64,000 nt of DNA, from NCBI GenBank assembly GCA_001600615.1, contig BCKK01000003.1:570500-634499 (forward strand), in the 5' to 3' direction. Source of the DNA: Dioszegia crocea (lineage: Eukaryota; Basidiomycota; Tremellomycetes; Tremellales; Bulleribasidiaceae). A program made the position numbers and the translations under genes. This document shows positions 47,130-58,852 of the stretch, in pieces. The notes under the pieces are model-generated. The model searched no databases. It was not told the origin of the DNA and saw only the letters and a list, made by a program, of their open reading frames with translations. The first letter of the stretch is position 1. Each line of letters begins with the position of its first letter.

Positions 47130-48632
47130 ATGAGACTGCAATTCGCCTCCTCCTTGATACTAGCTTCCGCCGCCGCCGCGCAATTCGTAGCGCCAGTGAC
47201 GGTATCGGCCACGCCTTCTTCCTCCGCGGCAACTTCCTCCCGGTCCCCTGGGTCCATCACCAGCGTCTCCACCGCATCTATCACTCTCGCCCCTCCTCCA
47301 GAATCCACAGGCTGTGTAGCCCACGGCGATCACTTCCACTGCGAAGGCCCCAATACGGCCTATACCGGGGCTCCCACCGCGTCCGGGACCGCTCTATCAG
47401 ACTCGTCGAGCTCGGGCGAATGTATCATCCATGTCGGACACACGTAAGTTTCATCACCCACAAAAAAGTCCTGCATCGCTGATCCCGCAGACATGGTGAT
47501 TGCTCAGCACAAGACCTGGCGTGCGGCGCCATCCTGACGGAAGCGTACAACATGCCCCTCCACATCGGCTCCATCTTCATCATCCTCGTCACTTCCGCCC
47601 TGGGCATTCTCATCCCCATGCTTTCCGGTTGGACACGCAGAGCAGACGGCAGTAAGATTGCAAGTGGTGATCCAGTCGCATTTGGGCGGAAAGCGGGCTT
47701 CTGGGCAAGCTTGTTCTTCCTTGCAAAGCACTTTGGAACTGGAATCATCATTTCCACAGCATTCATCGTATGTCTATCCCTGCTCCATTCGTGACTTATG
47801 GCTGACTCCTCAGCACCTCCTCTTCCACGGCTTCGTCATGTTTCAAAACGAATGTATCGGCGAATTGGCCTACGAATCCACCGCAGCAGCTATCGCCATG
47901 GCTGCAGCGCTCATCACTTTCCTCTTTGACTTCATCGGCAGTCGACTCGCTTCGCGCAAGACGGGCCATGTTGAGGGTCTGTCCCCCCAGAGCTCTGCAC
48001 CTGGATCTCCAGATCGCGAGAAGACGGGGGCTGGCTTCGTCCCCACTGACGGCGCCGGTGCGCACGGTCACGATTGCGGTCATGTCGACGCGGCATTCGC
48101 AGCGGAGGAGAGTTGGCGGGTGGCCCTACTCGAAGCTGGTATCATCTTCCATTCGTATGTCTGTCCCTCCGTGTCACCACGCCAAACCACACGCTAATCC
48201 TACAGCATCATGATCGGCGTCACCCTCGGCGCATCATCCGGCGCAGGCTGGACAACACTCCTCATCGTCATCTGCTTCCATCAATTCTTCGAAGGCGCAG
48301 CGCTTGGTGCCCGAATCGCTCTCCTATTCTGGATCTCAAAAGTCCGCGCCATCATCATGTCCACCGCCTTCATCCTCATCACCCCTATCGGCATCGCCAT
48401 CGGAATCGCCGTCCGCCAGGTATTCTCCCAGAATGGTAAAGCCAGCCTCTTATCCGTCGGGATCCTCAATGCCATCTCGGCCGGTATCCTGCTATACACT
48501 GCCTTCAAATTGCTTGCTTGCGACTTTGTTGATGGACCTCTGAGGCATGCTCCATTCAGTAAAGTCGGACCGGCAGTGGCGGCGCTCATTGTGGGTCTTA
48601 TTGGGATGAGCGTGTTGGGCAAGTGGGCATAG
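47130..48632 (+). CDS. ZRT1: ZIP-family zinc transporter with N-terminal Cys/His extracellular domain
   Basis: Plasma-membrane zinc importer, 452 residues from exons 47130-47443, 47491-47767, 47814-48154 and 48206-48632. Signal peptide MRLQFASSLILASAAAAQF, a Ser/Thr-rich ectodomain with CVAHGDHFHCEGP and CIIHVGHTHGDC motifs that look like metal-capture tails, then eight TM helices. The ZIP metal site is seen in TM4 (HSIMIGVTLG) and TM5 (HQFFEGAALGAR). The intracellular loop is His/Gly-rich (HGHDCGHVD). An in-frame Met at 47040 lies upstream but would bury the signal peptide, so 47130 is chosen. The partner gene PRA1 is divergent. The CxxH...HxC ectodomain motif resembles the PRA1 tail, suggesting zinc handover. 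Confidence 0.93.
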
Positions 48633-48867
48633 GAGTGTTGGATAGGCGCAAATATAGATTTAGCTAGACGGAGACATGTATCTACTTTTAATGGGCACCG
48701 TTCGTCTTTGCTGCAGTACTGGTTTCTTGTACCGTACGTCAAAGAGCGATGATCGAGATACCATGCGGATAGATGTGAACCCCTAATTTACCCCGGATAG
48801 ATGTCTAGAAATACAAGATTGTGCTTCTTCCCAAACTCCCAACATTACATCCCTCTCCCATCAAACA

Positions 48868-51800
48868 TCACCTAACCTCCTCCCCTTCCTCCTTTTCTCT
48901 CCGCGCCATCCACCCACCCACACCCTTATGCACCACCATCAAACCCAGCACAACTGGCAGATACCACAGACTGACAAAGAAGCACTTCTTGGCGGTCTTT
49001 TCCCCCACATCGACATAAAACGCCCATGCCGACTTGACAAACAACACATTGGGTATCAAAGTCGTTAGGCCGAATGACCAATCGACCGCGCCGGATGCCG
49101 GAGCAAGGACAGCCGTGAATGGTACGAGCAGCACTGCGTGTCTGAGAGATACGAGTGCGTTGAGGCGGGGGGAAAGGACGGAGAGCATCGGATAGCCCGA
49201 TAGGGCGTAATATGGCCGAATGAGATGTGAGAGGGCGTTGAAATGTGGGAATTGCCAGGAGAACAAGAGGGCAAAGAGGGTGAGTGGGACGAGGGGGTTG
49301 GGCGTTGTGGCGAGTGGAGAAGAGGGGGAGTGGAATTGAAGGGGTTGGGTCGATGTGGGCCATAATGATCCACCGGTGGCTGTCCAGCCCATGAGCGGTG
49401 TGATACCGCCGACGACTGCGCCTATCCAGGTATTAGACACTGAGAATCGCTTCATTGGCGTATAGATCGCAGCGTATAGCACGAGGTTGCCGAGGCCTAG
49501 GGCCGCAGTGGTGGGGTTACAGCCATGCCACAGGACTAGACCGCCAAGGAGGGTACAGACCACGCCGAACATTGCGGCGTGGAAGGGTGAGACTCGGCGC
49601 GCGACGAGGGGTCGTACGCGGGTCCGAGGTGTTTGCGCATCGAGAGGAGCTTCAAGGATCTGGTTGAATGTGTTCGCGGCGGCAGAGACCAGGAATGTGC
49701 CGACTGAAAGATTTAGGAGGAGGGGGATAGATAAGGGGAGGGGAGAGAGGGCAAGTCCGGTGGTCGCCGTAAGTGTCATGAGAATCGACAGGTTCCGTTT
49801 GGATAATTGAGAGTAAAGACCTATTCGGCGACGGAGCGTGAGAGGGGGGTTCGCCTTGTATGACTCGAGCGGGGCAGAAGGTGGACCTGGGGCAGGCAAG
49901 TCAAGGTCGGGAAAGGGGGGAGCAGTCAATCGACCGGCGGCAAAGACTGTCGATACCCGTTCCCTAGGCGCAGTATGCGCAGAAAAGAACGGACGGTGGA
50001 TAGCAGCGGTATGAGCCTGTCGTTTCGAGCCTGTCGATGTGAAGGGTGAAGGAGGTGCAGATTGGGATTTGGATGATCCGCGAGGTGGTGCAGCAGGTTT
50101 AGAGGGTACTTCCGATTCGGTGTGTGGTTCCGGGTCGTGGTGCTCCGTCTCTTCTGCGGCAGGGGGTGGGGGGTGATGTTCCTCCTCGTCCGTCTTTTCG
50201 GTAGGTGCGCCAATCTTGGACATTTGCCCATCTACCATCCGGCGGAATTTCCCATCTCGCCTTGAGAGTAACTCGCCGTATGATCCGTCCTCCACTACTT
50301 TTCCACCATCAAGGAGGACGACGCGGTCTGCTTGGGCAATGGAGGATAGACGATGGGCAATGAGGATGACGGTGATTTCGGAATTATCAAATAGGGCATC
50401 AAGCGCTGCGTTTACCTAAGACATCAGCACTGACACTATAAACAAAACATCCAGACCCAAGCGAACTTACCGCTCGTTCAGATTCTGAATCCAAAGCACT
50501 AGTAGCTTCATCCATCAACAACACGCTAGGCTCGCCGACCAAAGCTCTCGCAATAGCGATCCGCTGCCTCTGACCTCCACTCATTGCCGCCTTGGTAATG
50601 ACGGTATCATAACCCTGTGGCAACGCATCGATAAAATCACAATGGGCAACTTCAGCTGCGCGCTTGATTTCGTCGCGCGTAGCATTCGGATGTCCATAGG
50701 CGATATTCTCATGGATCGTACCTCCGAATAGAATTGGATCTTGGGGAACGACCCCGATTCTCGATCGCCATGATTCGGGTATAAAGCCGCGAATATCTTG
50801 ACCGTCGAGAAGGACTGTACCGGATGTTGGGTCGTAGAAACGTAAAAGGAGGAGTTGGATAGATGATTTGCCTGATCCGGAACCGCCACTGTTGTGTCAG
50901 CGCGGTCTCATGGTCGAGGGGGAAATTGAAACTTACACAAGAGCGACACATTCACCCTTTTCAATCCGGAGATTTAGGCCGTCAAGAACTTTAGCGTCCG
51001 GTCGGGAAGGGTAAGCAAAGCTGACGTCGCGCAACTCAATAGTTCCTCCTTTCGGCTCGGGTACAGCCTGGCCAGTCCCGAGTTTGATGGGTGACGATAA
51101 TGCGTGTAAACCGATGATACGCTGTGAAGCTCCGACACCCTTCATCAGACCGGTAAAGAACCCAGCGAGCGCTATCGTGTCAGCCGGAAGTTATCGCGGC
51201 AAGTTAACACCCAATTTGAGACTTACTATTCAAGGACCACTCAATCCAATTGACGTAAATGAACAGACTCGTCATATCCCCCACACTAATCTCTCCCCTC
51301 TTCACCAACACACCGCCATAGATCAACAGCCCAATCATCCCAAGATCTCCAGCTACCTCATTCGCCCCCTGAAATACGCCATTCGCGAATGTTTCCTTCT
51401 TCTGCAGACCATACACCTTGCCAACTCGACCAGCATATAACGCCTCTTCCGCCGGCTGGGTATTACTGGCCGTGACGGTCCGGTGGGCCGACAGACGCTC
51501 TTCGGCCAACTTGGACATATTGCCCATTGCCTCTTGCGTCCGGAGAGATAATCCGCGGATGAAGCGGCCGTAGAAGAAGGATCCGATCGAGATAGGAGGG
51601 ATAATCAAGAGCATGACGAGAGTGAGGGTGGGCGAGATGAGGTACATGGCCACGCAACCTGCTCCGGCGCCCAGGACAGCTTTGAGACCTTCGCCGAGAT
51701 TCTCAGATAGACTCTGGCCGACAATGGATGTATCTTGTCCTAGTCGGGATAAGGCATCTCCGACCCCGGCCGTCTCGATGTGCGAAGGTGGCATAGCGAG

Positions 51801-52574
51801 GTATTTTGCATATGTTTGATTTCTATTGTCAGCTCAGACTGTAAGCAGGACATACCTTATCCGCATGACTGTGCGTTGACCAGCCAACCTCAGACATATG
51901 CTCCGTCCCGAATTGGCCACGGCGCCAACGAGAAGAATACCAGCGAGCGCTATTGTGGCATGTTCCAATGGCAGACCGAACAGCTCGGTAGCTTCAGACC
52001 CAGGTGCGAAGAAATCGATAATCCGTCCGATGGCCCATGGTATTCCAAGATTCACACCAGTGGACACGACGAGGAAGGCGACGCCGGCTGTAAGAAGGGG
52101 CCATTGGGGTTTGGCCAAGGCGAGAAGGCGGAGGAGGGAAGCTGTATCGGGCGTCTTTTCGAGTTTAGGGGGTGAGGAAATGGCTGTGGTGGGTGGAGGT
52201 GTGGATATAGATGTGGATGGTGAGGGTGGTGGTGATGTACTGGCCGTAGCTGGTGTTTCGGCGGGAGAAATGGGGGGTTGGGGATTTGAATCTCTCACTC
52301 GGGGTTTATCTGGAGGTTCCGATGGGGGCGGACGAGAGACGTTTGAGTTGAAGCGGATGAACAGCCCGATAGAATTAGGATGTGGGTATCGGGCTGTACA
52401 TGGTACCGCACGCGATGCCAGTCCGGCACGAGGAGGATAGACGAATGTTGTTGTAGCGAATGTCCGGGCTAGCCTCGAAGGGCCTGCTTCTCCCAGGACG
52501 TGTCGGGCGGGCCTGTAAGCTGCGGGACGTATCTCCAGCACCCTGCCGAGAGCCTGGCCGTATCTAGCGGCCAT
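48868..52574 (-). CDS. MDL1-COX10: MDL1-like mitochondrial ABC half-transporter fused in frame to COX10
   Basis: One reading frame of about 1,160 residues from five exons. The N-terminal half has a basic, Arg/Ala-rich mitochondrial presequence (MAARYGQALGRVLEIRPAAY), a Pro/Ser-rich region, TM domain, then an ATPase domain with Walker A GGSGSGKSS, signature SGGQRQRIAIARAL, Walker B LLMDEATSALD and the switch His in LIAHRLSS. After RRMVDGQM no stop occurs: a linker of about 120 acidic, Pro-rich residues with a presequence-like stretch (RQAHTAAIHRPFFSAHTAPR) leads into protoheme IX farnesyltransferase with NTFNQILEAPLDAQ, RTRVRPL, YTPMKRFSVSNTWIGAVVGG and WQFPHFNAL. COX10 makes heme O for cytochrome oxidase; MDL1/ABCB10 relatives act in matrix peptide export and heme synthesis. 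Ends at 48868, tail to tail with the ZIP gene. Confidence 0.9.
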
Positions 52575-52873
52575 TGCAGGCCTGATCTGTACCTTGAGCC
52601 GTTGAGTATAGGATGTATTGGTGGATAGGGTACGGCTATGGCGACTTTCATCTTTAGGTCAGTTCCAAGATCGGCCGAGAGCCACGTGGAGAGCAGGATA
52701 AATACGGATAAATAGCTGAGAAACTAATGAAAAGTCTGAAACGCGGGTGGCGACAGGTCCATCTCACTACACACCTGTCGACTATAGCTATAGCTACACG
52801 ATCATAGGCAATATGGTCGCCTCATCAATGAAGAGTAAGCCCGAACGCAGTACTCAGCTGATACCTAGACGCC
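52575..52873. promoter_or_regulatory. Shared divergent promoter of MDL1-COX10 and UTP11
   Basis: 299 bp separate the two start codons, so both genes are likely driven from here. No clear TATA element; a TAGCTATAGCTACACG palindromic stretch lies at about 52784-52800. Confidence 0.5.
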
Positions 52874-53986
52874 ATGGCTCGGCGGAACCATAAAGAACGA
52901 TCGCAGCCCGCCAATCGTCAGCGGCTCGGTCTGCTCGAGAAGCACAAAGATTATGTTCTTCGAGCGCGAGACTACCACTCGAAGCAGGACCGCCTGAAGA
53001 AGCTGAAGGAGAAGGCGGCATTTAGAAATAAGGATGAATTCTACTTTGGGATGGTCAAGGCGCAGACCAAGGGTGGAGTCGTGATCGGAGACCGAGGGAA
53101 TGAGGCGTTGGAAGTGGACGTCGTGAAAGTTTTGAAGAGCCAGGATTTGGGCTGGGTCAGAGTTCAGATCTCACAGGATGATAAGGTGGGTCTCAATCTC
53201 TGTGTAATGGCAAGTCAAGTGCTGATGGGCCAGAAAGTAGAAAAGCTTAGGAGAGAGCTCGAGGTTACTGCGCCAGCAGCGACGGCGGGCGAGTGGGATG
53301 CAGCTGCTGAGTTGGCCGAAGTTGAGAAATTGGCAGAGATGGGGGTGGTTATAAATCCTCAAGCACGAGCAAGTGGGTCGGGATCCAGCGGGAAGAAGAA
53401 TAAGGGGAAGGGGAAGGCGGTAGATGGCGGTCATGTGTTGTTTGTGGACGGACGGGAAGAGTGTGAGTTGATTTGCTACTTTGGAATCGCAGGTAGCTGA
53501 TATACTAGTTGAGGGGTATGGCGACAAGTCCGCTGTGGTCGATACGATGGAAGAGACGACAAAAGAGGTGGATCTGGGATGGGAGACAGTAGTTCCGAAG
53601 AGCAAACGGAAAAGGCCTACAGCGGCACCTGTCGCTCAGCCTGTCCAATCTGCAGAAGAAATGGCAGAAGAAGCCAGAGTGAGTTGATGTTCTGCGGACA
53701 TCAAAATCTCTGGACTGCTGTACGATACCTATGGGCGCCGCTGACGTTTCAGCAAACGCGACTCGACCTCCTTACATCACTTTCCTCCCACCTCGCACGC
53801 TTACGCCTATTACACCAAGCTGAATCCCGGCTGGAACAGACCAAAGGATTGATGGGTAAAGGTGCGGCGAGGAAGGTGCAGCAGCATGGCTGGGTAGAGG
53901 ACTCGAGTTTGCCCGAAGATAGGAACGGGGAACAGCGGAAGTGGGTCGGAAAGGACTTTAAGTGGAAAGCCGAGCGTAAGCGATAG
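52874..53986 (+). CDS. UTP11: U3 snoRNP / small-subunit processome protein UTP11
   Basis: Nucleolar factor for 18S rRNA maturation. 314 residues from exons 52874-53185, 53234-53462, 53509-53678 and 53753-53986; the sum is divisible by three. Conserved N-terminus: [52 protein letters not shown]. Later segments are [25 protein letters not shown] and the basic C-terminus [11 protein letters not shown]. The first intron (48 nt) has no stop in frame, so unspliced mRNA would add 16 residues. It diverges from the MDL1-COX10 gene and is tail to tail with RPB9. Confidence 0.93.
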
Positions 53987-54225
53987 GGTGGGTATGGTCA
54001 GGGGTAGGCTTTAGGGATTGGCGCTTGGGCTTGTGTCTAGTACAGTGTTGTTGTAATCTACTTTTGCATGGTCTACTGCTATGGTACAACAGAATACTCC
54101 TTCAAACCCAACGCGGATGTCTGGATTTCTAGTTCGCTTGACGGATCGGCGTGGCCATGTCCTTCCGCCGACCCGTATTGCCTCTCTCGCTCCACTTTCT
54201 TCTCCAAGCCTCTCGTAGTACCGTC

Positions 54226-54899
54226 CTACTTTCTCTTCAATCCCTGCAATCTCGGATCTCTAAAGAGATGTTTACAGTTCGTACAGAAGTAGAAGAGCGT
54301 CATGTTGGTCGTCAACCGTCTGGCCTGATCTTGGTATACTACCGATCTAAAGGAAGTCAGCTTATATCTCCCTGCCTTGCCCAAGAGAGCTAAAGATCCA
54401 ACTCACTCCAGCCCATCACATTGTGGACACATCACCGCCGTACTGCGCTGTAATGTCGGATCCGTCTCCAGATCTCTCGTTTGCCCAGCTTGTTCTCTGG
54501 ACGATTTCAGCACCTTGTTCTCCACTCGTCAATTCCACAACTCACCGCTCCCTCGTCAACAGATCGTTCCGGTAAACACACGCAGCATCTTCTTTAGGGT
54601 TGTTGGTTGCATTTTCAGAGTACATGCAATTTCTGCAAGAGTAGAGTAAGACTTTGGAGTTGTTGTCGGACTAGATTGATCAGCTGTGTTCCACTCTCTG
54701 TCACAAAGGCAAGTGAAATGTTCAGCTGGATGCAAGGATATTGATCGCAGCAGTGATGGTCGGACGGAGAGTCGATTCTACAGACTTACTTTTGGATACA
54801 AGAGGTTATTGCTGATTCATCAGCTGGGCCCTTCTCTCCAGTCTAGCGCTTGACTCACCATTCTCCACAGAACCGTAATGTAGGGGGTTTAGCTGCCAT
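54226..54899 (-). CDS. RPB9: RNA polymerase II subunit RPB9
   Basis: Small zinc-ribbon subunit of Pol II involved in start selection and fidelity. Five coding exons, too short to stand out as open frames, join in phase into about 132 residues. Zinc ribbon 1: FCGECNNLLYPK and [11 protein letters not shown]; ribbon 2: [19 protein letters not shown] and [11 protein letters not shown], the expected CxxC quartets. The tail is [11 protein letters not shown]. Start at 54899 follows from the exon [14 protein letters not shown]. Introns have GTGAGT/GTAAGT donors and GCTGAT/CTGAC branch sites. Length fits the family (yeast 122). Confidence 0.94.
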
Positions 54900-55412
54900 T
54901 TCTATTCGCTTCCAGAGGGTTCGATTGCTGTTAAGATAGACTGAGAGTGAAGTGGGATCAGCTTAATAAGAGGAGTAGAAGCAAGAGAGAGAGCCAAAGG
55001 TTCGCTGTGGTTGCTGTTGCCCTCTTGGTGGCGGGAGTTGCTTACCTAATCTTGGTGGCCCGTGCGTCAGGCACGCGCGTTCGGGAAAGAAAGTCACGCG
55101 TCCATCTTTGCATCGCCTTCATCCTACCCCGCTCATCCTTCCCACACTTCACTGCATAGTGATCTCTCGCTCTGTCAGAGTGCAGTAGCAGCTGCCCCAT
55201 CGGAGCTTCTTGGCCGCTCGAAAACAGATCGATTAGCCCATTTACACCCTCCCACCACCCCTTCGAAGTCTGTGTCGCGCCTTTTTGCCGTGATCACTTT
55301 GCGACACCTTCCGGCTGCCAACTACCCATGTCCTCTTCCTGAACCGCCAGCAATCGCACTCTCATCTTATACTCAGCGTCTTTCATCCCCGCCTAGGGTA
55401 TCGCACCCCATC
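54900..55412. other. Divergent promoter region of RPB9 and the GT90 gene
   Basis: About 510 bp. An open frame from 55062 continues into the GT90 gene but its first 117 codons lack similarity and are treated as leader. Confidence 0.5.
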
Positions 55413-58400
55413 ATGGCATTCCCTTTCCCCTCCCCATTCAAAATCCCCCTTCCCCGTCGATTCCTCCTCCTCGCCCTCGGCGCCGCCATCCTCGTCGTCC
55501 TCCTCAACCTCTTTGCGCCCTCCGCCCTCCCGATCATATCCGATGATGACGAAGGTTATTTCGGGGCCGGAAAATGGCTACCAAATATGTGGGACTCAGA
55601 TACGATAATCGATCGTCCGCAGGAGTTTGATGAGGATGGACAATGTCTCTTCTTATCACCATATGACGCCTTGTCGCCAGAAGAAAAGAGGCGGGCAGAG
55701 TTGATGGTACTTGAGGAAGTATCAGCGGGTGTTGTGCGTGCGAAGGATACGTCGGATGATGAGGATGAGAATGATGATCGGCCCAAGGGTCCTAGTCATC
55801 CTATCCTCGCACTTCTCAAAGCGGGCGAGGATAAATGGAACAAGAAAATGTCGACTCAGAGCAAGACGATCGAAGAGGCTGTTGAGAAGTACATCAGTAA
55901 ATGGAATCGGAATCCGCCCAAGGGTTTCGATAAATGGTGGAAATTCGCAAGCTCGGTACATGTTCTCTTGCCTGATGAATATGACGCGTGAGTCGAGTTT
56001 AGGTCCTGCTTCCGACGATAATTGCTGATGGACAGTATCATGACGTCCCTTCTACCCTTCTACGGTCTACCGATCAAAACTCTCCAAGAGCGCCTGGTCG
56101 AGGCTGAAACTATCCCCGAAACCTTCACGTTGATTGTACACGACGGCAAGGTCGAACTTGAGTGGAACGACAATTACTCCAGAGACACATGGTGGGCTAG
56201 TCGACCGCGTGCCGATAGTCAGATCAATCTCATGGAGCCTTTCCTAGCGGAATTGCCAAGTTTCAGGTAGGCTTTGACCCATTATCGTCTATGAATGGTA
56301 CTGAAGATCAGGGCAACATTCACAATTCACGATCAACCGACGATGCTTTTGGATTATGCGAGACAGCAGGAATTGGTAAAAGCTGCCAAGGCTGGCACAG
56401 GTACGTTTGAGCTATCGACCGATCTGACGATAGTATCAAATACCCCGAATGAGGAAGATCGCCATGAACAGATTTGGACTAAAGCTTGTGCGCCTAATAG
56501 TCCGCTCGTCCAGGGTCAAAAGGAGCTACGTGAGTTGAAATTCCCGACAGTGCGTCGCATCAGCTGACGATCTCAGCCGAGACGGATACCTTCATCTCGC
56601 GCCATGAAGCCGCCATGGACATCTGCGAGCACCCATCTGTAAGCTAGGCAACGTCTTCTCTGTCAGCGATGACATCCAAGCTAATCTAGACAGTATATGG
56701 ACAACCACGGGATGCTGCTTGAAGCGCACGACGAAAACATGCACCCTAAACCTCATACAAAGCTCTACCCCATTCTTGTACCTTCGAAAACATCCCTCAA
56801 TGGTGATATCCCAGTCACGCCTATTGGTCGGGATGGACGTCGAGACGACGTAGGGTTCGACCCGGACTGGTCAAAGAAGCGCGGCAAGGTATACTGGGTA
56901 AGTGCTCTTTTCGCATGGGATCTGTTTGGAGTCCTCGGGTGGGAGGGGATCCCGACTCAGCAAGGAGATATCTATGGTTGAGATGAAGCTGACCATGTAG
57001 CGCGGTCTGGCAACAGGTCTCAATCACAATAAGAAATCGGGCGCAAGATGGCGCGAGTCTCATCGCGAGCGTCTCCATTTCTTGGCCAACGACAAGACGA
57101 ATGCGAACCAAGAAGTTCTAGCGGCAGTGGGCGATACCGGTCGAGTCGAATATAACAGGTACCCCATGAAGGAGCTTGGGGAGTATTATATGGATATGAA
57201 GCTGTCGGGCGGGAATTGGCAGTAAGTCTGATTTGCTGTGGCATATAGGCGAAGTGTTGGAGAGTATTGGGTTGCTCTTGCTGTAGTCGAAGATATTGCT
57301 GACACTGCTAGGTGTGATGGTGATGATGGAACGTGCGCTGAGATGGATCGGGAGATATCATGGGCAGAGAAGGACCCAGGGGAGAAGAGTAATGAGTACA
57401 AATATGTGTTTGACGTGAGTGTTTCTTCCTTCCAAACTCACGACTCTGCCCCCTGCTTCAGGTTGAGATGGTTCGCTTGTGCAGTTACTGCAGGGTCTAG
57501 GCTGATCTTGGCAGACAGACGGTAATGCCTGGAGTTCTCGTTTCCCCCGATTGATGGCTAGCAACAAGTGAGTCTTGGCCCCTACATTCCAACCCTGAAC
57601 GTCGCTGATCTCTTTAGCGTCGTCATCAAAGCCTCGGTCTTCCCCGAATGGAGTAAGTGACCTTGCCATTTCTCACAACCAACCTTTCCTCTCATTCCTT
57701 CCTGGATTTTGTTCAGGGATGACGCTGACTCTTTAGACACCCAAAGTCTGCCCGAGTGGTACGTCTACGTCCCGAGCAAAGTAGACTACTCGGACGTCTA
57801 CTCCATCATGGCTTTGTAAGTCGTCCTCTACATCTAGCCACACTTCCAGCGCTGACGTCCAGCTTCCGCGGTACACCACACGGAAAAGGTAACAGGGGAG
57901 GGCACGATGAGGTCGCGAGGCGTATAGCTCTCAACTCGCAGTGCTGGGTTGAAAAGAGTGAGTTGTCCATCTTTAAGCACGACTTGTCCATCTTTAAGCA
58001 CGACAAGGGTGAGAAAAAGCTGACCATTCATAGCGTGGCGAAGGGAAGATATGCAGAGTTACATGTTCTTACTATATCTTGAATACGCCCGACTTGTCTC
58101 CCCAGATCGCGATAACAAGAAGATGGTGAGTGACTTCACATATTTCCACTTTGGAATCCTGAACTTCTCAATCCGAGTCATCGCCCATTGTAGATCCAAG
58201 CTGACATGATAGGACTTCATCTTACCGAAGAAACATCAAACACCTGCACCCGAACACATTCCCGCACCCGAGACTCCCAAAATTGTTGCACCTCTCGGCG
58301 CACCAGAAGACGAGCTACCAGAACCAATAACGACGACAGCAACGACGACGGAGGAGCTCAAGACGGATACGCAAGAAGAGGTGGAGGAGGTGCTACATAT

Positions 58401-58425
58401 TGAGGAATTGATTGAGAGGTCATAG
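55413..58425 (+). CDS. CAP10-family (GT90) glycosyltransferase
   Basis: Golgi type II membrane protein of the GT90 family, which includes Cryptococcus CXT1 beta-1,2-xylosyltransferase and CAP10-like capsule proteins. Start [16 protein letters not shown] gives a short basic cytosolic tail and one TM helix ([19 protein letters not shown]). The luminal part has an acidic stretch, [13 protein letters not shown], the family core [14 protein letters not shown] with [21 protein letters not shown] region, [20 protein letters not shown] and [20 protein letters not shown]. The C-terminus is Pro/Thr/Glu-rich ([15 protein letters not shown]). Ten or so introns; one near 57960 holds a 21-bp tandem duplication. 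Exact sugar donor and acceptor unknown; a xylosyl role is the family default. Confidence 0.88.
57963..58004 (+). repeat. 21-bp perfect tandem duplication inside a GT90 intron
   Basis: TTGTCCATCTTTAAGCACGA plus C occurs twice in a row within an intron whose ends (GTGAGT and a late GCTGAC...TAG) remain usable. Confidence 0.9.
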
Positions 58426-58852
58426 GACATTTTGACGAGACGAGCGGGGTGGAGATCAAGTGGGGAGATGTTGCATGGGTAATCGGAGGGAGGGGATAGG
58501 GCGTACGGAGATTTCCCTCTATACGTGATGTTTGGATGGGAGGGGTGTATTGGGTGTTGGAGGTGGTATCGCATATTTACCTAGACGGATTACGAGCTTT
58601 CATGTATCAGATCATTTAGTCCAGTTCCGGCCACTCGATCTTGACGCGATGCCCTTGACAGCGGTGACTGCTAAGCCTGTGCTGACTAGCGCAACACCGT
58701 CAGAAATGTGATCGTGTTGTTCATGATGTAAGCTAGAATTGGAGATAAGAAAATACGTGTAAAGTGTTTCGAGTGGACGTTCTTTCGCGATCCGCCCCCT
58801 AACCACCTTTGATGATCCCGTCTTCGTGATCTGGCCAACAGAGACCCTTTCT
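58426..58852. other. Convergent 3' region between GT90 and beta-grasp gene 1
   Basis: Both genes end here; no other feature seen. Confidence 0.6.

Noticed and set aside
50224..50415. Annotating MDL1 and COX10 as two genes
   Set aside because: No stop codon ends the ABC part and no COX10 promoter or leader is visible; kept as one frame, with the doubt stated in the findings.
55062..55412. 117-codon N-terminal extension of the GT90 protein
   Set aside because: Low-complexity, Ser/Pro-rich leader-like sequence; the Met at 55413 gives the expected type II anchor.
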